IMG/VR virus record: IMGVR_UViG_3300020183_000042
Span: 1-64,000 of that record
Reading direction: 5' to 3' (one strand)
Length of the DNA: 64,000 nt
DNA from: a virus
Shown here: in pieces, positions 16,991 through 25,886 of the stretch
How positions within the stretch are numbered: the stretch's first letter is position 1
Layout of the letters: each line of letters opens with the position of its first letter
The notes under the pieces: generated by a model
Told to the model about the DNA's origin: nothing
Seen by the model: the letters and a program-made list of their open reading frames with translations, nothing else
The model's database searches: none
Translations under genes and position numbers: made by a program

Positions 16991-17674
16991 TTATTTTTTC
17001 ATCAAGTTTTTGATATAGTCTATGTTTGGATATTTTTTACTACCTAAAATACCATCTGCAAAACCATAATCAACAGCTTCTTCTGCTGTAAGAATCCAAT
17101 CTCGTTTTGTCCCCAATTGAGTAACAATGTGTTTTCTAACCATTAATCTTTTCCAATTTTTTTCTTTACAAATCTTACTATTCATACACTTTTCTGTGAA
17201 TATATCAATCATCTTCTCGCTTTCTTTTTCGCTCCATTGAACCATGCTCAAGGCCGCTTTGTGTTCATTATCCACACTAATAGAACCATAATGAATAAGA
17301 AAATTAGTATTAGGAGTAAGTATCCTAAGATGGGCAGCCTGTAGTAATACGGTGCTACTAGATTCTACTTTAGCATTAGCAACAATTATAATTTTGCTTT
17401 TACTACTTTTGATAGTATCATATATACCTAAACAATCTTGCCAATCACCTCCCGGCATATGCATGTGAACTAATATTGGTTCTAAAGAAAGTAGATTCAG
17501 ATATCTTATATTTTTTTGAAATACTATTGCTGATCTATAATCCACACCAGATTCATTATCATCAGAAAAATAAGAATGTAAATATATTTCTCTATTTTCT
17601 ATATCAATATTATATGAATGTATATCGTTAAGCGAATTATTATTAGTATCTATTTTAGATTTATGACTCGTCAT
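16991..17674 (-). CDS. ClpP-like serine protease
   Basis: A 227-residue S14-family protease. The presumed catalytic Ser lies in VESSSTVLLQAA (residues 105-107), the His in FLIHYGS (residue 128), and the Asp in KRDWILTAEEAVDYGFAD, all in ClpP order. MHMPGGDW gives the family's glycine-rich strand. In phages such proteins often serve as capsid maturation proteases; alternatively it could degrade host proteins. The segment ahead of the protease domain is about 50 residues of low similarity. Confidence 0.8.
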   Translation of the reverse strand: MTSHKSKIDTNNNSLNDIHSYNIDIENREIYLHSYFSDDNESGVDYRSAIVFQKNIRYLNLLSLEPILVHMHMPGGDWQDCLGIYDTIKSSKSKIIIVANAKVESSSTVLLQAAHLRILTPNTNFLIHYGSISVDNEHKAALSMVQWSEKESEKMIDIFTEKCMNSKICKEKNWKRLMVRKHIVTQLGTKRDWILTAEEAVDYGFADGILGSKKYPNIDYIKNLMKK

Positions 17675-18092
17675 ATATTGACTTTATCTGTTCGTAAACT
17701 ATATCGTTAATATTTTTCATCACTTCAGAATCATTAAAGCATTTTCCTATAGCTATTCTAAAACGATATCTCGTGAAAATGTCTAGTATCTCGATTCCTT
17801 CTATGTTCTCTAGTATGTTCTTGATTTTTTTTGATATGTTGAAATTACTGTGCCCTAACCAGAAATTAAAAATTTTACTCGATGCGGTATACTCATTATA
17901 GGGAATTAAACCCATAGGAGAAGCGATAACTCTAATAGGAGACGATGTTTTAATTTTAGGTTGATCATCATCTTCTTCAACTTCTGTTTCTCCTATACTA
18001 TTGTTATAGTCAGTCCATTTAGCTTCATCAGTGTCTCCACCAAACGGATCATTCCATTTTTCCCATATAATTAATGGCTTAATATTAATCAT
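17661..18092 (-). CDS. Hypothetical phage protein
   Basis: A 143-residue protein with an acidic middle (EVEEDDDQPK) followed by a mixed helix/strand domain (FNFWLGHSNFNISKKIKNILENIEGIEILDIFTRYRFRI). No domain is recognised. Such a protein next to ClpP and sigma genes is often a virion-assembly accessory. It overlaps the ClpP-like gene by 14 bases. Confidence 0.6.
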   Translation of the reverse strand: MINIKPLIIWEKWNDPFGGDTDEAKWTDYNNSIGETEVEEDDDQPKIKTSSPIRVIASPMGLIPYNEYTASSKIFNFWLGHSNFNISKKIKNILENIEGIEILDIFTRYRFRIAIGKCFNDSEVMKNINDIVYEQIKSIYDES

Positions 18093-18463
18093 TATTTACC
18101 AGAAAAACTACTAGGTTTAATAAGAGGGGGATTCGTTGATTGCTTTTCTTCTTTAAGTTGTTCTATAGCTTTGATATTGTTAGATAAATGTAATGAGAGA
18201 CTGATACAGAACTTTCTGTAGTTTTCTCCTCTTTGAGATAATTCATAAATAAGATCCATTATATCAGTATAATATATGCCACAATTTAAACATACCATAG
18301 CTTTAGCAAATCGCTCCGCTGCTTCATCTGAGGTATCGTTAATATCTATACGAACTTTGGGTGTGTCACATTCTTTTTCTAAGATCAGATCAAACGAATT
18401 GTTGCTATTGGTCTGATTTGATGGTGGCTGTGTTTCAAATATTTTTTTAAAGAGATTTTTCAT
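18092..18463 (-). CDS. Hypothetical phage protein
   Basis: A 123-residue protein with a basic start (MKNLFKKIFE) and a helical region (AAERFAKAMVCLNCGIYYTDIMDLIYELSQR). No family match. It overlaps its neighbours by 1 and 4 bases, so it is part of the 16-20 kb block. Confidence 0.6.
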   Translation of the reverse strand: MKNLFKKIFETQPPSNQTNSNNSFDLILEKECDTPKVRIDINDTSDEAAERFAKAMVCLNCGIYYTDIMDLIYELSQRGENYRKFCISLSLHLSNNIKAIEQLKEEKQSTNPPLIKPSSFSGK

Positions 18464-18837
18464 TGTAGTTTTTGTATAGTCTCATATATCGTTGTATAAT
18501 AATCTGAATCTCCTATAGAGTCTATAGAAATCCAATAAGAATTGTTGATGTTATTAGTATATTCTACAAAAAACCCGTATATTAAATCCACAGTATCTCG
18601 TTTGTTAGTAATTTGTTTAAAGTCTAATAATTGGGGAATGAGATATATAGGATTAAGTACTATAAAATTCTTTAAAAAGGACACTATATATTCTGGAGTA
18701 TCAAAATAATCTTGTGTTAGAATAAATTTTGGAAACACTATTTGATTTTTATCTAATGATAATATGTGCGATTGACCACTTTGATTTTTATCAAAAGATA
18801 TAATTATACAGTTAATGTGGATAAGAAAATTACTCAT
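18460..18837 (-). CDS. Hypothetical phage protein
   Basis: A 125-residue protein of mixed beta/alpha character (HINCIIISFDKNQSGQSHILSL...DYFDTPEYIVSFLKNFIVL) with no recognised domain. It overlaps the sigma-factor gene by eight bases, so it is probably co-translated with it. Confidence 0.6.
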   Translation of the reverse strand: MSNFLIHINCIIISFDKNQSGQSHILSLDKNQIVFPKFILTQDYFDTPEYIVSFLKNFIVLNPIYLIPQLLDFKQITNKRDTVDLIYGFFVEYTNNINNSYWISIDSIGDSDYYTTIYETIQKLQ

Positions 18838-19489
18838 TATTGATTGTACTCTTGATTATTTCTATGGCTTTATTTAAGCCTTGTCTAACAGCTTCTCTAG
18901 TTATACCATATTTTTTCCCTATCTTTTCAAAAGTATATGATTCAAAGTAGTATAGTCTGATATAGTCTTTTTGTCTATCTGTCAGATAGTCTGTTGATAA
19001 TAATTTATTTATTAGGTTTTTAAGATCTTCCGAATTTTCGTTCTTTATTGTTTCTTGCTCTGGATCCATACCTCTATAGTCTTGTACCAAATCATATACA
19101 GATAAACCATCATGATCGTCTGACACAAAATCTAGAGAATAGGTTTTAAGTTTTTTCTTATTGAGCTGTTTATTTTTTGTTACCAAGGTTTGAATAGCCC
19201 ACAAAGCGCACTGATTGCGATACGAATATTTGGTTTTTTTTGTTCCTTTCTCGTTTTGATAATTATCATCCCAGCGCCAGTCTGCCATCATAATAGCGTT
19301 GGCTACACAAGCAGTAGCGTCCTCATCTTTAAGCATTTTTGTTGCTAGACCATTATAAAATTGATTAGCAAATTTTGAAATAGCTTTTTTTGCTAGTAGT
19401 AAATAGGTTTCTAGACTATCAAACTCAATCGAATTATGATCCTTGTAGGCAATCTTATGATTACCTACTCCATGTATTTGTAATACCAT
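18830..19489 (-). CDS. RNA polymerase sigma factor
   Basis: A 219-residue sigma70-family factor. The central region (ACVANAIMMADWRWDDN...KYSYRNQCALWAIQTLV) matches region 2, which binds polymerase and melts the -10 element, and the C-terminus (LTDRQKDYIRLYYFESYTFEKIGKKYGITREAVRQGLNKA) is a region 4 helix-turn-helix. The short size and lack of region 1 suggest a phage late-type factor. It lies in the virion-gene block, where I see no host-type promoter, so control of late genes is a plausible job. Confidence 0.8.
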   Translation of the reverse strand: MVLQIHGVGNHKIAYKDHNSIEFDSLETYLLLAKKAISKFANQFYNGLATKMLKDEDATACVANAIMMADWRWDDNYQNEKGTKKTKYSYRNQCALWAIQTLVTKNKQLNKKKLKTYSLDFVSDDHDGLSVYDLVQDYRGMDPEQETIKNENSEDLKNLINKLLSTDYLTDRQKDYIRLYYFESYTFEKIGKKYGITREAVRQGLNKAIEIIKSTINNE

Positions 19490-19518
19490 ATGTCCTCTAT
19501 AATAGGTCCTAAAAATAA

Positions 19519-20010
19519 TTAGTTAGTTAAGTTTTTCCACTGTTCTGGATCAGGTCTATCTTTATCTCCTGGTTTGGCTGGTTTATATTTTTTACCCATT
19601 TTTTCTTTTTTCTTGCGGATATTTTCCCACAAGCCTGGAAGGTTTTTTCCTGCTTCTGCTCCTTCTGTATCGGTTTCGCTTTCACTGAACATGAGAAAAT
19701 TGTGAATGGTCAGCATGTAATCTTCTGTTACTGCGATTTTACCTTGTAACCAACTTTCTGTCAAGCCTTCTTTTACGGATGGATTGTCTATAGCATCCAC
19801 TATTGCTTGAGCGTGCATCGCTATAGATTTGATAGATCCTAGACTCATTTCATAAAAATCATACTTGTACTCCATCAATTCCATCTCTGGATTTTCTTCT
19901 TCCATATCCTCAACCTCTGTAAAATCGCCATCTTCCGCTTTAGATTTAGTACCAAACTTATCCGTCAACTCTTCATTGATAGCATTTAAGATGTCATTAA
20001 TACGATCCAT
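19519..20010 (-). CDS. Probable phage structural or scaffold protein
   Basis: A 163-residue acidic protein with a basic C-terminal tail (LWENIRKKKEKMGKKYKPAKPGDKDRP). C-terminal motifs of this kind (NIRxKKxxx...PGDKxxP) recur in virion-associated proteins of marine and freshwater myoviruses, so a structural or scaffold role is suggested. No catalytic motif is seen. Confidence 0.6.
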   Translation of the reverse strand: MDRINDILNAINEELTDKFGTKSKAEDGDFTEVEDMEEENPEMELMEYKYDFYEMSLGSIKSIAMHAQAIVDAIDNPSVKEGLTESWLQGKIAVTEDYMLTIHNFLMFSESETDTEGAEAGKNLPGLWENIRKKKEKMGKKYKPAKPGDKDRPDPEQWKNLTN

Positions 20011-20683
20011 TGTATTGCCTCTTTAGTCTGGGGTGTAAAATCTTAAAAAGATGATCACTTAAAAGTATACCAGCATCACAATCCGATTGATAGTGAACCC
20101 CTTGCATAATTCTTGATTTGGTTGTTTCTCCCACTATTTGTGATAATAAGTATTTATGTTGTGGATATATATCGGCTAAAATACTAGCTCCAAGATTAGT
20201 ATACACCACATGACCAGAAGGATATGATGGAGTATGATGAGTTTTTGTTTGTATAACATCAATATCCAAATTATAAATTTGAGCCAAATTATATGGTCTA
20301 ATTCTATTAAAGTAGAATTTAGTGTTAAAAATAAAGGGCTTTACAATATTGTAAAATTCTTTGAAATAATTGAATGGAAACTGTATCCCAAGTTTATCTA
20401 CTAAATTATATATAAGATAATTAGGACTATCATCTATATCATAGATAAGTTTAATATCGTCTGTGGAACGAGTATGTGTCTGCTTAACAACATAATTAAG
20501 TTCTCTAAATGTGGACGAACTAGAGTTCAATAAAGGAGGATTTAATATGTTCTTCCATTCGATATCTTTGGCAATATCGGGAATTGTATATTCTATATTG
20601 TAGTCAGCATAAACTAAACTATTAATATCTTTAGAAATATATATTTGATTAATTTCTGATAATATTTTATAGTGGCGATTCAT
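19997..20683 (-). CDS. PAP2-family acid phosphatase
   Basis: A 228-residue protein with all three PAP2 motifs: KFYFNRIRP, PSYPSGH, and SRIMQGVHYQSD. These residues form the phosphatase centre of vanadium-haloperoxidase/PAP2 enzymes. No membrane helices are evident, so it is a soluble acid phosphatase type. Substrate is unknown; lipid phosphates, sugar phosphates and nucleotides are candidates. It lies next to the glycan cluster, which may point to polysaccharide precursor recycling. Confidence 0.8.
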   Translation of the reverse strand: MNRHYKILSEINQIYISKDINSLVYADYNIEYTIPDIAKDIEWKNILNPPLLNSSSSTFRELNYVVKQTHTRSTDDIKLIYDIDDSPNYLIYNLVDKLGIQFPFNYFKEFYNIVKPFIFNTKFYFNRIRPYNLAQIYNLDIDVIQTKTHHTPSYPSGHVVYTNLGASILADIYPQHKYLLSQIVGETTKSRIMQGVHYQSDCDAGILLSDHLFKILHPRLKRQYNGSY

Positions 20684-20698
20684 TACCATCCCCGTAGT

Positions 20699-21367
20699 TC
20701 ACCATGCTTTACAAGACCAATATCTTGCTTTCCATTTGGGTCCGGGATTATCACAATTATGTCTGGCTCTAAAACTTTTGCGTCTGGATGGTATATTCTT
20801 TTTGATCTTCATATTAGGATCACCAAAATTCACTTTCACAACATTACCTTTTTCATTTTTCACATAAACACTCATTTTTTTAGGACCACCAGGGGTTCTA
20901 AAGGGTTTATTTAAGGTAACTTTTCTACCTTGATATTCTGAAGCCTTACCTTGATAAACTAGGTATCTTTCATCTTTTTTATAGTTGCCCATTCTATCAT
21001 AATAAAATAATTCAAATGTTTTAGGATCCATATACTTATACTTGGCATCGCTGTCTAAATCAGACAGATCTATTATTTCCACTTCTTCTTCCATATCTAT
21101 ATATTCATTGCTTTCTGGAATAATAATATCCGATAAAGCAATTTCTTCTACAAAACCACAATCATCGCAATCGTTATATCCTATAGAAAATCCAAGAATT
21201 TCTAACACATTATTTAATAAGGAATTTTTTGATTTATTAGTTTGTCCTATACATATTGCGGCTCTTTGTTTAGAATCTGGATATTCTTTTTGCATGGTAT
21301 TATTGCCCATACAACGAGATATAAATTTTTGTTTATCTTCATTTTGATTTGGACTAGGAATTGGCAT
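20699..21367 (-). CDS. Probable virion structural protein
   Basis: A 222-residue protein. The N-terminal region (QKFISRCMGN...YPDSKQRAAICIGQ) and the basic C-terminus (KKMSVYVKNEKGNVVKVNFGD...RRKSFRARHNCDNPGPKWKARYWSC) are modules I associate with T4-like and marine phage head-assembly proteins; this is from memory of such families, not a search. The start at 21367 is chosen because MPIPSPNQNED is the usual opening, and it overlaps the end of the glycosyltransferase gene. Confidence 0.6.
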   Translation of the reverse strand: MPIPSPNQNEDKQKFISRCMGNNTMQKEYPDSKQRAAICIGQTNKSKNSLLNNVLEILGFSIGYNDCDDCGFVEEIALSDIIIPESNEYIDMEEEVEIIDLSDLDSDAKYKYMDPKTFELFYYDRMGNYKKDERYLVYQGKASEYQGRKVTLNKPFRTPGGPKKMSVYVKNEKGNVVKVNFGDPNMKIKKNIPSRRKSFRARHNCDNPGPKWKARYWSCKAW

Positions 21368-22439
21368 GATAACTACCATTCTGTAATAGGGTTTCGTTAA
21401 TAATATTAGCAGTATTAGTCCAGCTATATTTCTGTGCTGTAGCCAATCCTCCTCGATTTGATCTGATGTTATTCTGATACACATATTTCATATAATGCAC
21501 AGTTTGTTCTAGTTGATCGTCTCCCAATTTGGCCCAATTACCTTGACCAAAAAACCATTTTCCATCATTAGCTGGTTCTGTTTCATCAACAGAAATTAAA
21601 AAAGCATTATTATCATTACAATATTCTGTATGAGCAGAATAGAAGGTCGTGATGATTGGTTTATCTAAAGCCATACTTTCCAGAATTTCATTGTTCCAGC
21701 CCTCTGCTCTAGATAGGAAAACACCACAATCGCACCTATATATAAATTCAGCCAAATGATATTGTGTGGGTAGTTTACTATATACTTTAATTTTATCTTT
21801 TAGTTTAGATTGTTCTACCAAATTTAGCCACTGATTAGTTTCTTCATCGTTTAAAAATGGGTTGTGAGGCAATAACCATAATTCTACATCGTCCTGTTCA
21901 TTAAATGATAAATCAAAAGCCTTTATTAGAAGATCGTGACCTTTTCTTAGTTCCCATTTGCCAATATGAAAAAATATATACTTATTATTATTGAATCTAA
22001 TTTTGGGTGGACTATTAAAGATTGTCAAATCAACCGCCAAAGGAGACACATAAATCGGAGTGTTTATACCGTTGTTCTCTAGTATTGTTTTACCCCATGT
22101 CGATGCTGTAAAAATAAAATCAGGATATTTTAAATGATGTTTTTCTCTATCTGTAAAAGTATCTAGTTCAAAAAATGGAAACGCATAATAATGCCCCTTA
22201 CCTATTCTGGAAGCAAGATCATGTTGGTGCCATATTTTTAAACACGGGGCATCATAATCGAATTCGCTACTATTTTTCAGATAATTTTGTACAATAGACT
22301 TATCTGTTTCTGAATTAACTTCGACATTTGTTCCTATAGGGAATAATGCTATATTATTATTGAGATTCTTCATAATGTTTAGTGAAGTAATCCCATACCC
22401 AGTACTATTAATTGTACAATTTAAATTAAGATTTTTCAT
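21354..22439 (-). CDS. Family 4 glycosyltransferase (GT-B)
   Basis: A 361-residue protein with the GT4 signature FFHIGKWELRKGHDLLIKAF and the C-terminal nucleotide-sugar motif EGWNNEILESMALDKPIIT. GT4 enzymes transfer sugars from nucleotide donors with retention of anomeric configuration. Start at 22439 is selected (internal ATG) because it overlaps the GMP reductase end less. It is the first of several glycosyltransferases in this window. Confidence 0.8.
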   Translation of the reverse strand: MKNLNLNCTINSTGYGITSLNIMKNLNNNIALFPIGTNVEVNSETDKSIVQNYLKNSSEFDYDAPCLKIWHQHDLASRIGKGHYYAFPFFELDTFTDREKHHLKYPDFIFTASTWGKTILENNGINTPIYVSPLAVDLTIFNSPPKIRFNNNKYIFFHIGKWELRKGHDLLIKAFDLSFNEQDDVELWLLPHNPFLNDEETNQWLNLVEQSKLKDKIKVYSKLPTQYHLAEFIYRCDCGVFLSRAEGWNNEILESMALDKPIITTFYSAHTEYCNDNNAFLISVDETEPANDGKWFFGQGNWAKLGDDQLEQTVHYMKYVYQNNIRSNRGGLATAQKYSWTNTANIINETLLQNGSYHANS

Positions 22440-23529
22440 ATATTTTATTGTGAGTGTTGTTAACTTGAATGAATGTTGTTTTTTTACCAAAGTCTTTAAT
22501 TTTATTTGCTCCTATATATGTACAAGCACTACGAATGCCACCATAAATATCTTGTATAATTTCTGATACTAATCCTTTGTATGGTACAATAACAGATTTA
22601 CCTTCTGCTGTTCTATAATTTGCAACTCCATCATGGTGTTTATCCATAGCGTCTTTACTACTCATTCCATAGTATTTTAAGGACACTTTTCGCTTTATAT
22701 TATTATCTTGAGGATCTATTGGTTGCCAAGTTCCTAGACTAGCTTTATATTCATAAAACCATTCTCCTTCACATTCGTCGCATCCGGCAAACATACTTCC
22801 TAACATTACAAAATCACTATTCGCCCCAAACGCTTTACAAACATCTCCAACGGTTTTGCATCCTCCATCGCTGCAAATGTGTCCACCAAGACCATGAGCA
22901 GCGTCCGTACATTCCATCACAGCGCTCAGTTGAGGATATCCCACGCCCGTTTTTAAACGAGTGGTGCATACGCTACCTGACCCTATACCAACCTTGACTA
23001 TATCGGCCTTGCCGTGAATAATAAGTTCTTCCACCATTTCAGGCGTTACCACATTTCCTGCCATTATAATAATTTCTGGAAATAGTTTGCGAATATGTGC
23101 GGCTGTTTTCACAAATTGTTCGGTATATCCATTTGCAATATCCAAACACACATTGGGAATATAGCCTCTGCTAAGTTCTACGGTTTTAAAAACACGCTCT
23201 AGTTTTTCTATATCTTTTTTGGATGTGCCTGTTGAATACCAAATATAATCAGTTCGTTTAACAAATAAATTAACTAATACGTCTTCATCATAGTGTTTGT
23301 GTAAGCACGTTATCGCTTTATGAAGCGATAATGATTGCGCCATATTAATGGTTCCAACAGTATCCATGTTGGCCGCAACGATTGGAACACAACTTAGTTC
23401 TCGGGGACTATGAACAAATCTGAATGAACGATGTAGATCGACTTCTGATCGACTCTTTAATACTGAGCGTTTTGGTCGAATCAAAACATCATCGAAATCT
23501 AATTTGATTTCATTAATTATTTTTTGCAT
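22426..23529 (-). CDS. guaC: GMP reductase
   Basis: A 367-residue enzyme of the IMP dehydrogenase/GMP reductase family. The motif GIGSGSVCTTRLKTGVGYPQLS has the catalytic Cys188, with a downstream GGCKTVGDVCKAFGA. No CBS domain is present, and the sequence around the active site agrees with GuaC more than with IMP dehydrogenase. GMP reductase converts GMP to IMP with NADPH, shifting purines toward adenine. Phage copies are rare. It overlaps the 2-deoxyribosyltransferase-like gene by 17 bases. Confidence 0.85.
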   Translation of the reverse strand: MQKIINEIKLDFDDVLIRPKRSVLKSRSEVDLHRSFRFVHSPRELSCVPIVAANMDTVGTINMAQSLSLHKAITCLHKHYDEDVLVNLFVKRTDYIWYSTGTSKKDIEKLERVFKTVELSRGYIPNVCLDIANGYTEQFVKTAAHIRKLFPEIIIMAGNVVTPEMVEELIIHGKADIVKVGIGSGSVCTTRLKTGVGYPQLSAVMECTDAAHGLGGHICSDGGCKTVGDVCKAFGANSDFVMLGSMFAGCDECEGEWFYEYKASLGTWQPIDPQDNNIKRKVSLKYYGMSSKDAMDKHHDGVANYRTAEGKSVIVPYKGLVSEIIQDIYGGIRSACTYIGANKIKDFGKKTTFIQVNNTHNKIYEKS

Positions 23530-24052
23530 TGAAGAAATACCATCTATTGTGAGAATTTATTTCTGACCATGAATTAATATGTATTACATACTCTTTGACT
23601 TGATCCCACGAAGAAAATATCATTTCATGAGGAATAGTTCCAAATAGCCAATCTGGGGCGTGTAGCTTACCCTGCACCATATGTATGATAATAGGCTTTT
23701 TCTGTCTGTTGGCCCAAAAAATTTCTTCGTATGTGCCACACGGATGAATATCTAGATCTAAATTAACTATTAAAAAATCACTAATATCTACGAGTCTTAA
23801 GTCTACGGATCGTATAACTTTCATTAACTGGGACAGTTCATCATAGTTTTTTTCTAGTTTGAGTTTGATCTTGTGTTTATGGGTTTGTTCATCTTCTTGA
23901 CCAACAATAGTAGGTTTTTTAATAGGATTGAAAACAATGACTCCTAAATCTTGTAAGAACGGAGTAATATCATCTCTCCATCCACTCCCCCTATCATGAA
24001 CACGATCCATAGCGCCAGCTAAATAGACTCTTTGATTTTTTAAACGATTCAT
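23513..24052 (-). CDS. Nucleoside 2-deoxyribosyltransferase-like protein
   Basis: A 179-residue protein with the opening RVYLAGAMD, the VFNPIKKP segment and a later SDFLIVNLDLDIHPCGTYEEIFWANRQKKPI, the pattern of the nucleoside deoxyribosyltransferase/SLOG family. These enzymes exchange bases on deoxynucleosides or bind nucleotide ligands. Its overlap with guaC suggests a shared role in purine salvage or remodelling of the nucleotide pool. Confidence 0.7.
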   Translation of the reverse strand: MNRLKNQRVYLAGAMDRVHDRGSGWRDDITPFLQDLGVIVFNPIKKPTIVGQEDEQTHKHKIKLKLEKNYDELSQLMKVIRSVDLRLVDISDFLIVNLDLDIHPCGTYEEIFWANRQKKPIIIHMVQGKLHAPDWLFGTIPHEMIFSSWDQVKEYVIHINSWSEINSHNRWYFFNAKNN

Positions 24053-24055
24053 ATT

Positions 24056-24124
24056 TTACTTTTTAATCTGTTCCAAACCATTAAAGATACCAACTATTAT
24101 AGCTAAAGCAACTAGAATTGTCAT
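24056..24124 (-). CDS. Tiny hydrophobic peptide (22 aa)
   Basis: A 69-base ORF that begins in an ATGA overlap with the duplicated glycosyltransferase fragment. It encodes MTILVALAIIVGIFNGLEQIKK, one possible membrane helix plus a basic tail. No family; it could be a chance ORF in the gap. Confidence 0.3.
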   Translation of the reverse strand: MTILVALAIIVGIFNGLEQIKK

Positions 24125-24349
24125 GCGACACTCTCTATGTGTTCTGATGAAAGTAACATAGTTTGAGAGGGATTTAGAAAAAGATTAAAATTGTTATCTT
24201 TAGAAAATATATCGTGATGAAACATCACATGCTCACAATCATCTCCACTATAATTACCTATTAAAAAAAAATTAGTTTTATAGATCGCCATGCCTCCAAA
24301 TCCACTATTTATTCTAATCGGATCGGAACCGACCGGCAAGATATGTGTT
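24121..24349 (-). pseudogene. Tandem partial duplicate of the glycosyltransferase at 24350-25204
   Basis: In the minus frame the translation reads WFETHILPVGSDPIRINSGF, matching WFGFWILPIGSPIIKANSAF of the neighbouring gene, and continues to NPSQTMLLSSEHIESVA. The main gene ends NPSQTMLV. No ATG precedes this copy. It therefore looks like a remnant of the original C-terminus left by unequal recombination near CAAAnnATGTT motifs; translation is unlikely except from a TTG. Confidence 0.75.
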
Positions 24350-25204
24350 TCAAACCAACATTGTTTGAGATGGGTTTAAAAATAATTCAAACTCAGGATT
24401 ATTATTGTATATACTATGATGAAATGTAACATGCTCGCAATCTTCGCCACTATAAGTGCCAGATAAATAATACTGAGTCTTATAGATAGTCATACCACCA
24501 AATGCGCTATTTGCTTTTATTATTGGTGATCCTATTGGTAAAATCCAAAAACCAAACCATAACATTTGATTGTATTGATTTAAAGTTGATGGTTGAAATT
24601 CCCAGTCATGCCACCAAGTTCCTCTGTAAGCCCAACTATCATAATTCCAAATCATAAGTTGATCTTCTTCTGGTGTTAAATATTTTAGCTCAAAACTATT
24701 ACCAGCCATAGCACCTATATGTTGATTATCATTAAACCACCCAAAAGAATTATATATACCATTAATTTCTATTTGTTTAAAATCTGTATCAAAAACAATT
24801 ATAAAATCATAATCATTAAAATAGTTTGCTATATAGTTTTTTAATATATTTCTATATTCAGCTAGTGCTATTGTTCTGTTTTTATCTTTTACAGTTCCAA
24901 ACTGTGGTCTATTGTATGTGTGCGATATGATCTCAATATTAGAGTATTGATTTTTTAAATTTTCTAATTTTAATTTAGTATTATCTTCAGAATCATTTTC
25001 AAATAATATTATATTAAATCGACGACATTTATTATTAAATATTTCTTGTATAGTATTTATATTATTTTCTATGATATTTTCCACAGATCTACAAAGACCA
25101 ACTAAAGCAATCTTTTTATCTTTTAAAAAATTTAATCCACTATTTATTTTTTTTAGATAATCTTCTTTGTAAGAATCATGCAAAATAAGATTACGTGTGT
25201 TCAT
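24350..25204 (-). CDS. Glycosyltransferase-like protein (possible GT69-type)
   Basis: A 284-residue protein with ALVGLCRSVENIIENNI, FENDSEDNT and FDTDFKQIE, a pattern like cap-associated GT69 enzymes with a DxD-like metal site. The C-terminal third (FGGMTIYKT...DCEHVTFHH) is conserved in the adjacent duplicate. Its stop comes early relative to the duplicate because of the recombination junction. Likely acts on a surface glycan; the substrate is unknown. Confidence 0.7.
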   Translation of the reverse strand: MNTRNLILHDSYKEDYLKKINSGLNFLKDKKIALVGLCRSVENIIENNINTIQEIFNNKCRRFNIILFENDSEDNTKLKLENLKNQYSNIEIISHTYNRPQFGTVKDKNRTIALAEYRNILKNYIANYFNDYDFIIVFDTDFKQIEINGIYNSFGWFNDNQHIGAMAGNSFELKYLTPEEDQLMIWNYDSWAYRGTWWHDWEFQPSTLNQYNQMLWFGFWILPIGSPIIKANSAFGGMTIYKTQYYLSGTYSGEDCEHVTFHHSIYNNNPEFELFLNPSQTMLV

Positions 25205-25833
25205 TATTTAATAACCTTGTTTAAAGTATTTTGAATATTTACTAATCTTTCGGTATCATATGGAAATACTCCACAAGGATGATAAACAAAATCGCCTTCT
25301 TGCCAGTGTGATCCTGGATCTCCAGGCCCATTTCCTGGTTTATTCCAAACGCAAGAGTTAAAAGATCTTAGAGGAGCTACTGTCATAATATCACCAAGAT
25401 TATTTTTATTTGCCGCTAACCAAGTTTGCCACCCACAAACCAATGGTTCCCAAGATGCTTTGTTTTGAGTAATAGCTGTTAAAATAGCTTTGCTTTCATT
25501 AGTATTTTTCCAAACTATAGATCCACAATTAATCAAATTCCATGGTACTATGCCTTCTTCACAAACAGTCATATGCGGACCCAAGCATTCTAATTCCTCA
25601 ATTTTTATATTCATATTAGTAATTAATGTATCAGCATCCATAGTCCATAATACATCATACATATTTAATAAATTTATTAACGATGCCATACCAGCAACTA
25701 TACTTTTATATGGTTGATTATTGACTATTAAAGAATAATTATGCTTAGTACAATATTCTAGTTTATTAGGATTTGTTAATCTAGCCATAGGCTCTATTTC
25801 TTTAGACACATTAGTAAAAATCGCAACTCTCAT
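25204..25833 (-). CDS. GT34-like glycosyltransferase
   Basis: A 209-residue protein with a DxD motif in WTMDADTLITNM, a core like galactosyltransferases of the GMA12/MNN10 family, and C-terminal motifs EGDFVYHPCG. It would transfer a hexose from a nucleotide donor. Its stop overlaps the start of the GT69-like gene by one base, so the two are translated as a unit. Confidence 0.7.
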   Translation of the reverse strand: MRVAIFTNVSKEIEPMARLTNPNKLEYCTKHNYSLIVNNQPYKSIVAGMASLINLLNMYDVLWTMDADTLITNMNIKIEELECLGPHMTVCEEGIVPWNLINCGSIVWKNTNESKAILTAITQNKASWEPLVCGWQTWLAANKNNLGDIMTVAPLRSFNSCVWNKPGNGPGDPGSHWQEGDFVYHPCGVFPYDTERLVNIQNTLNKVIK

Positions 25834-25886
25834 TATAATTCTTTTATATATGGGCCTGACAGTTAAATTGTAGTATCTGTAGAAGT

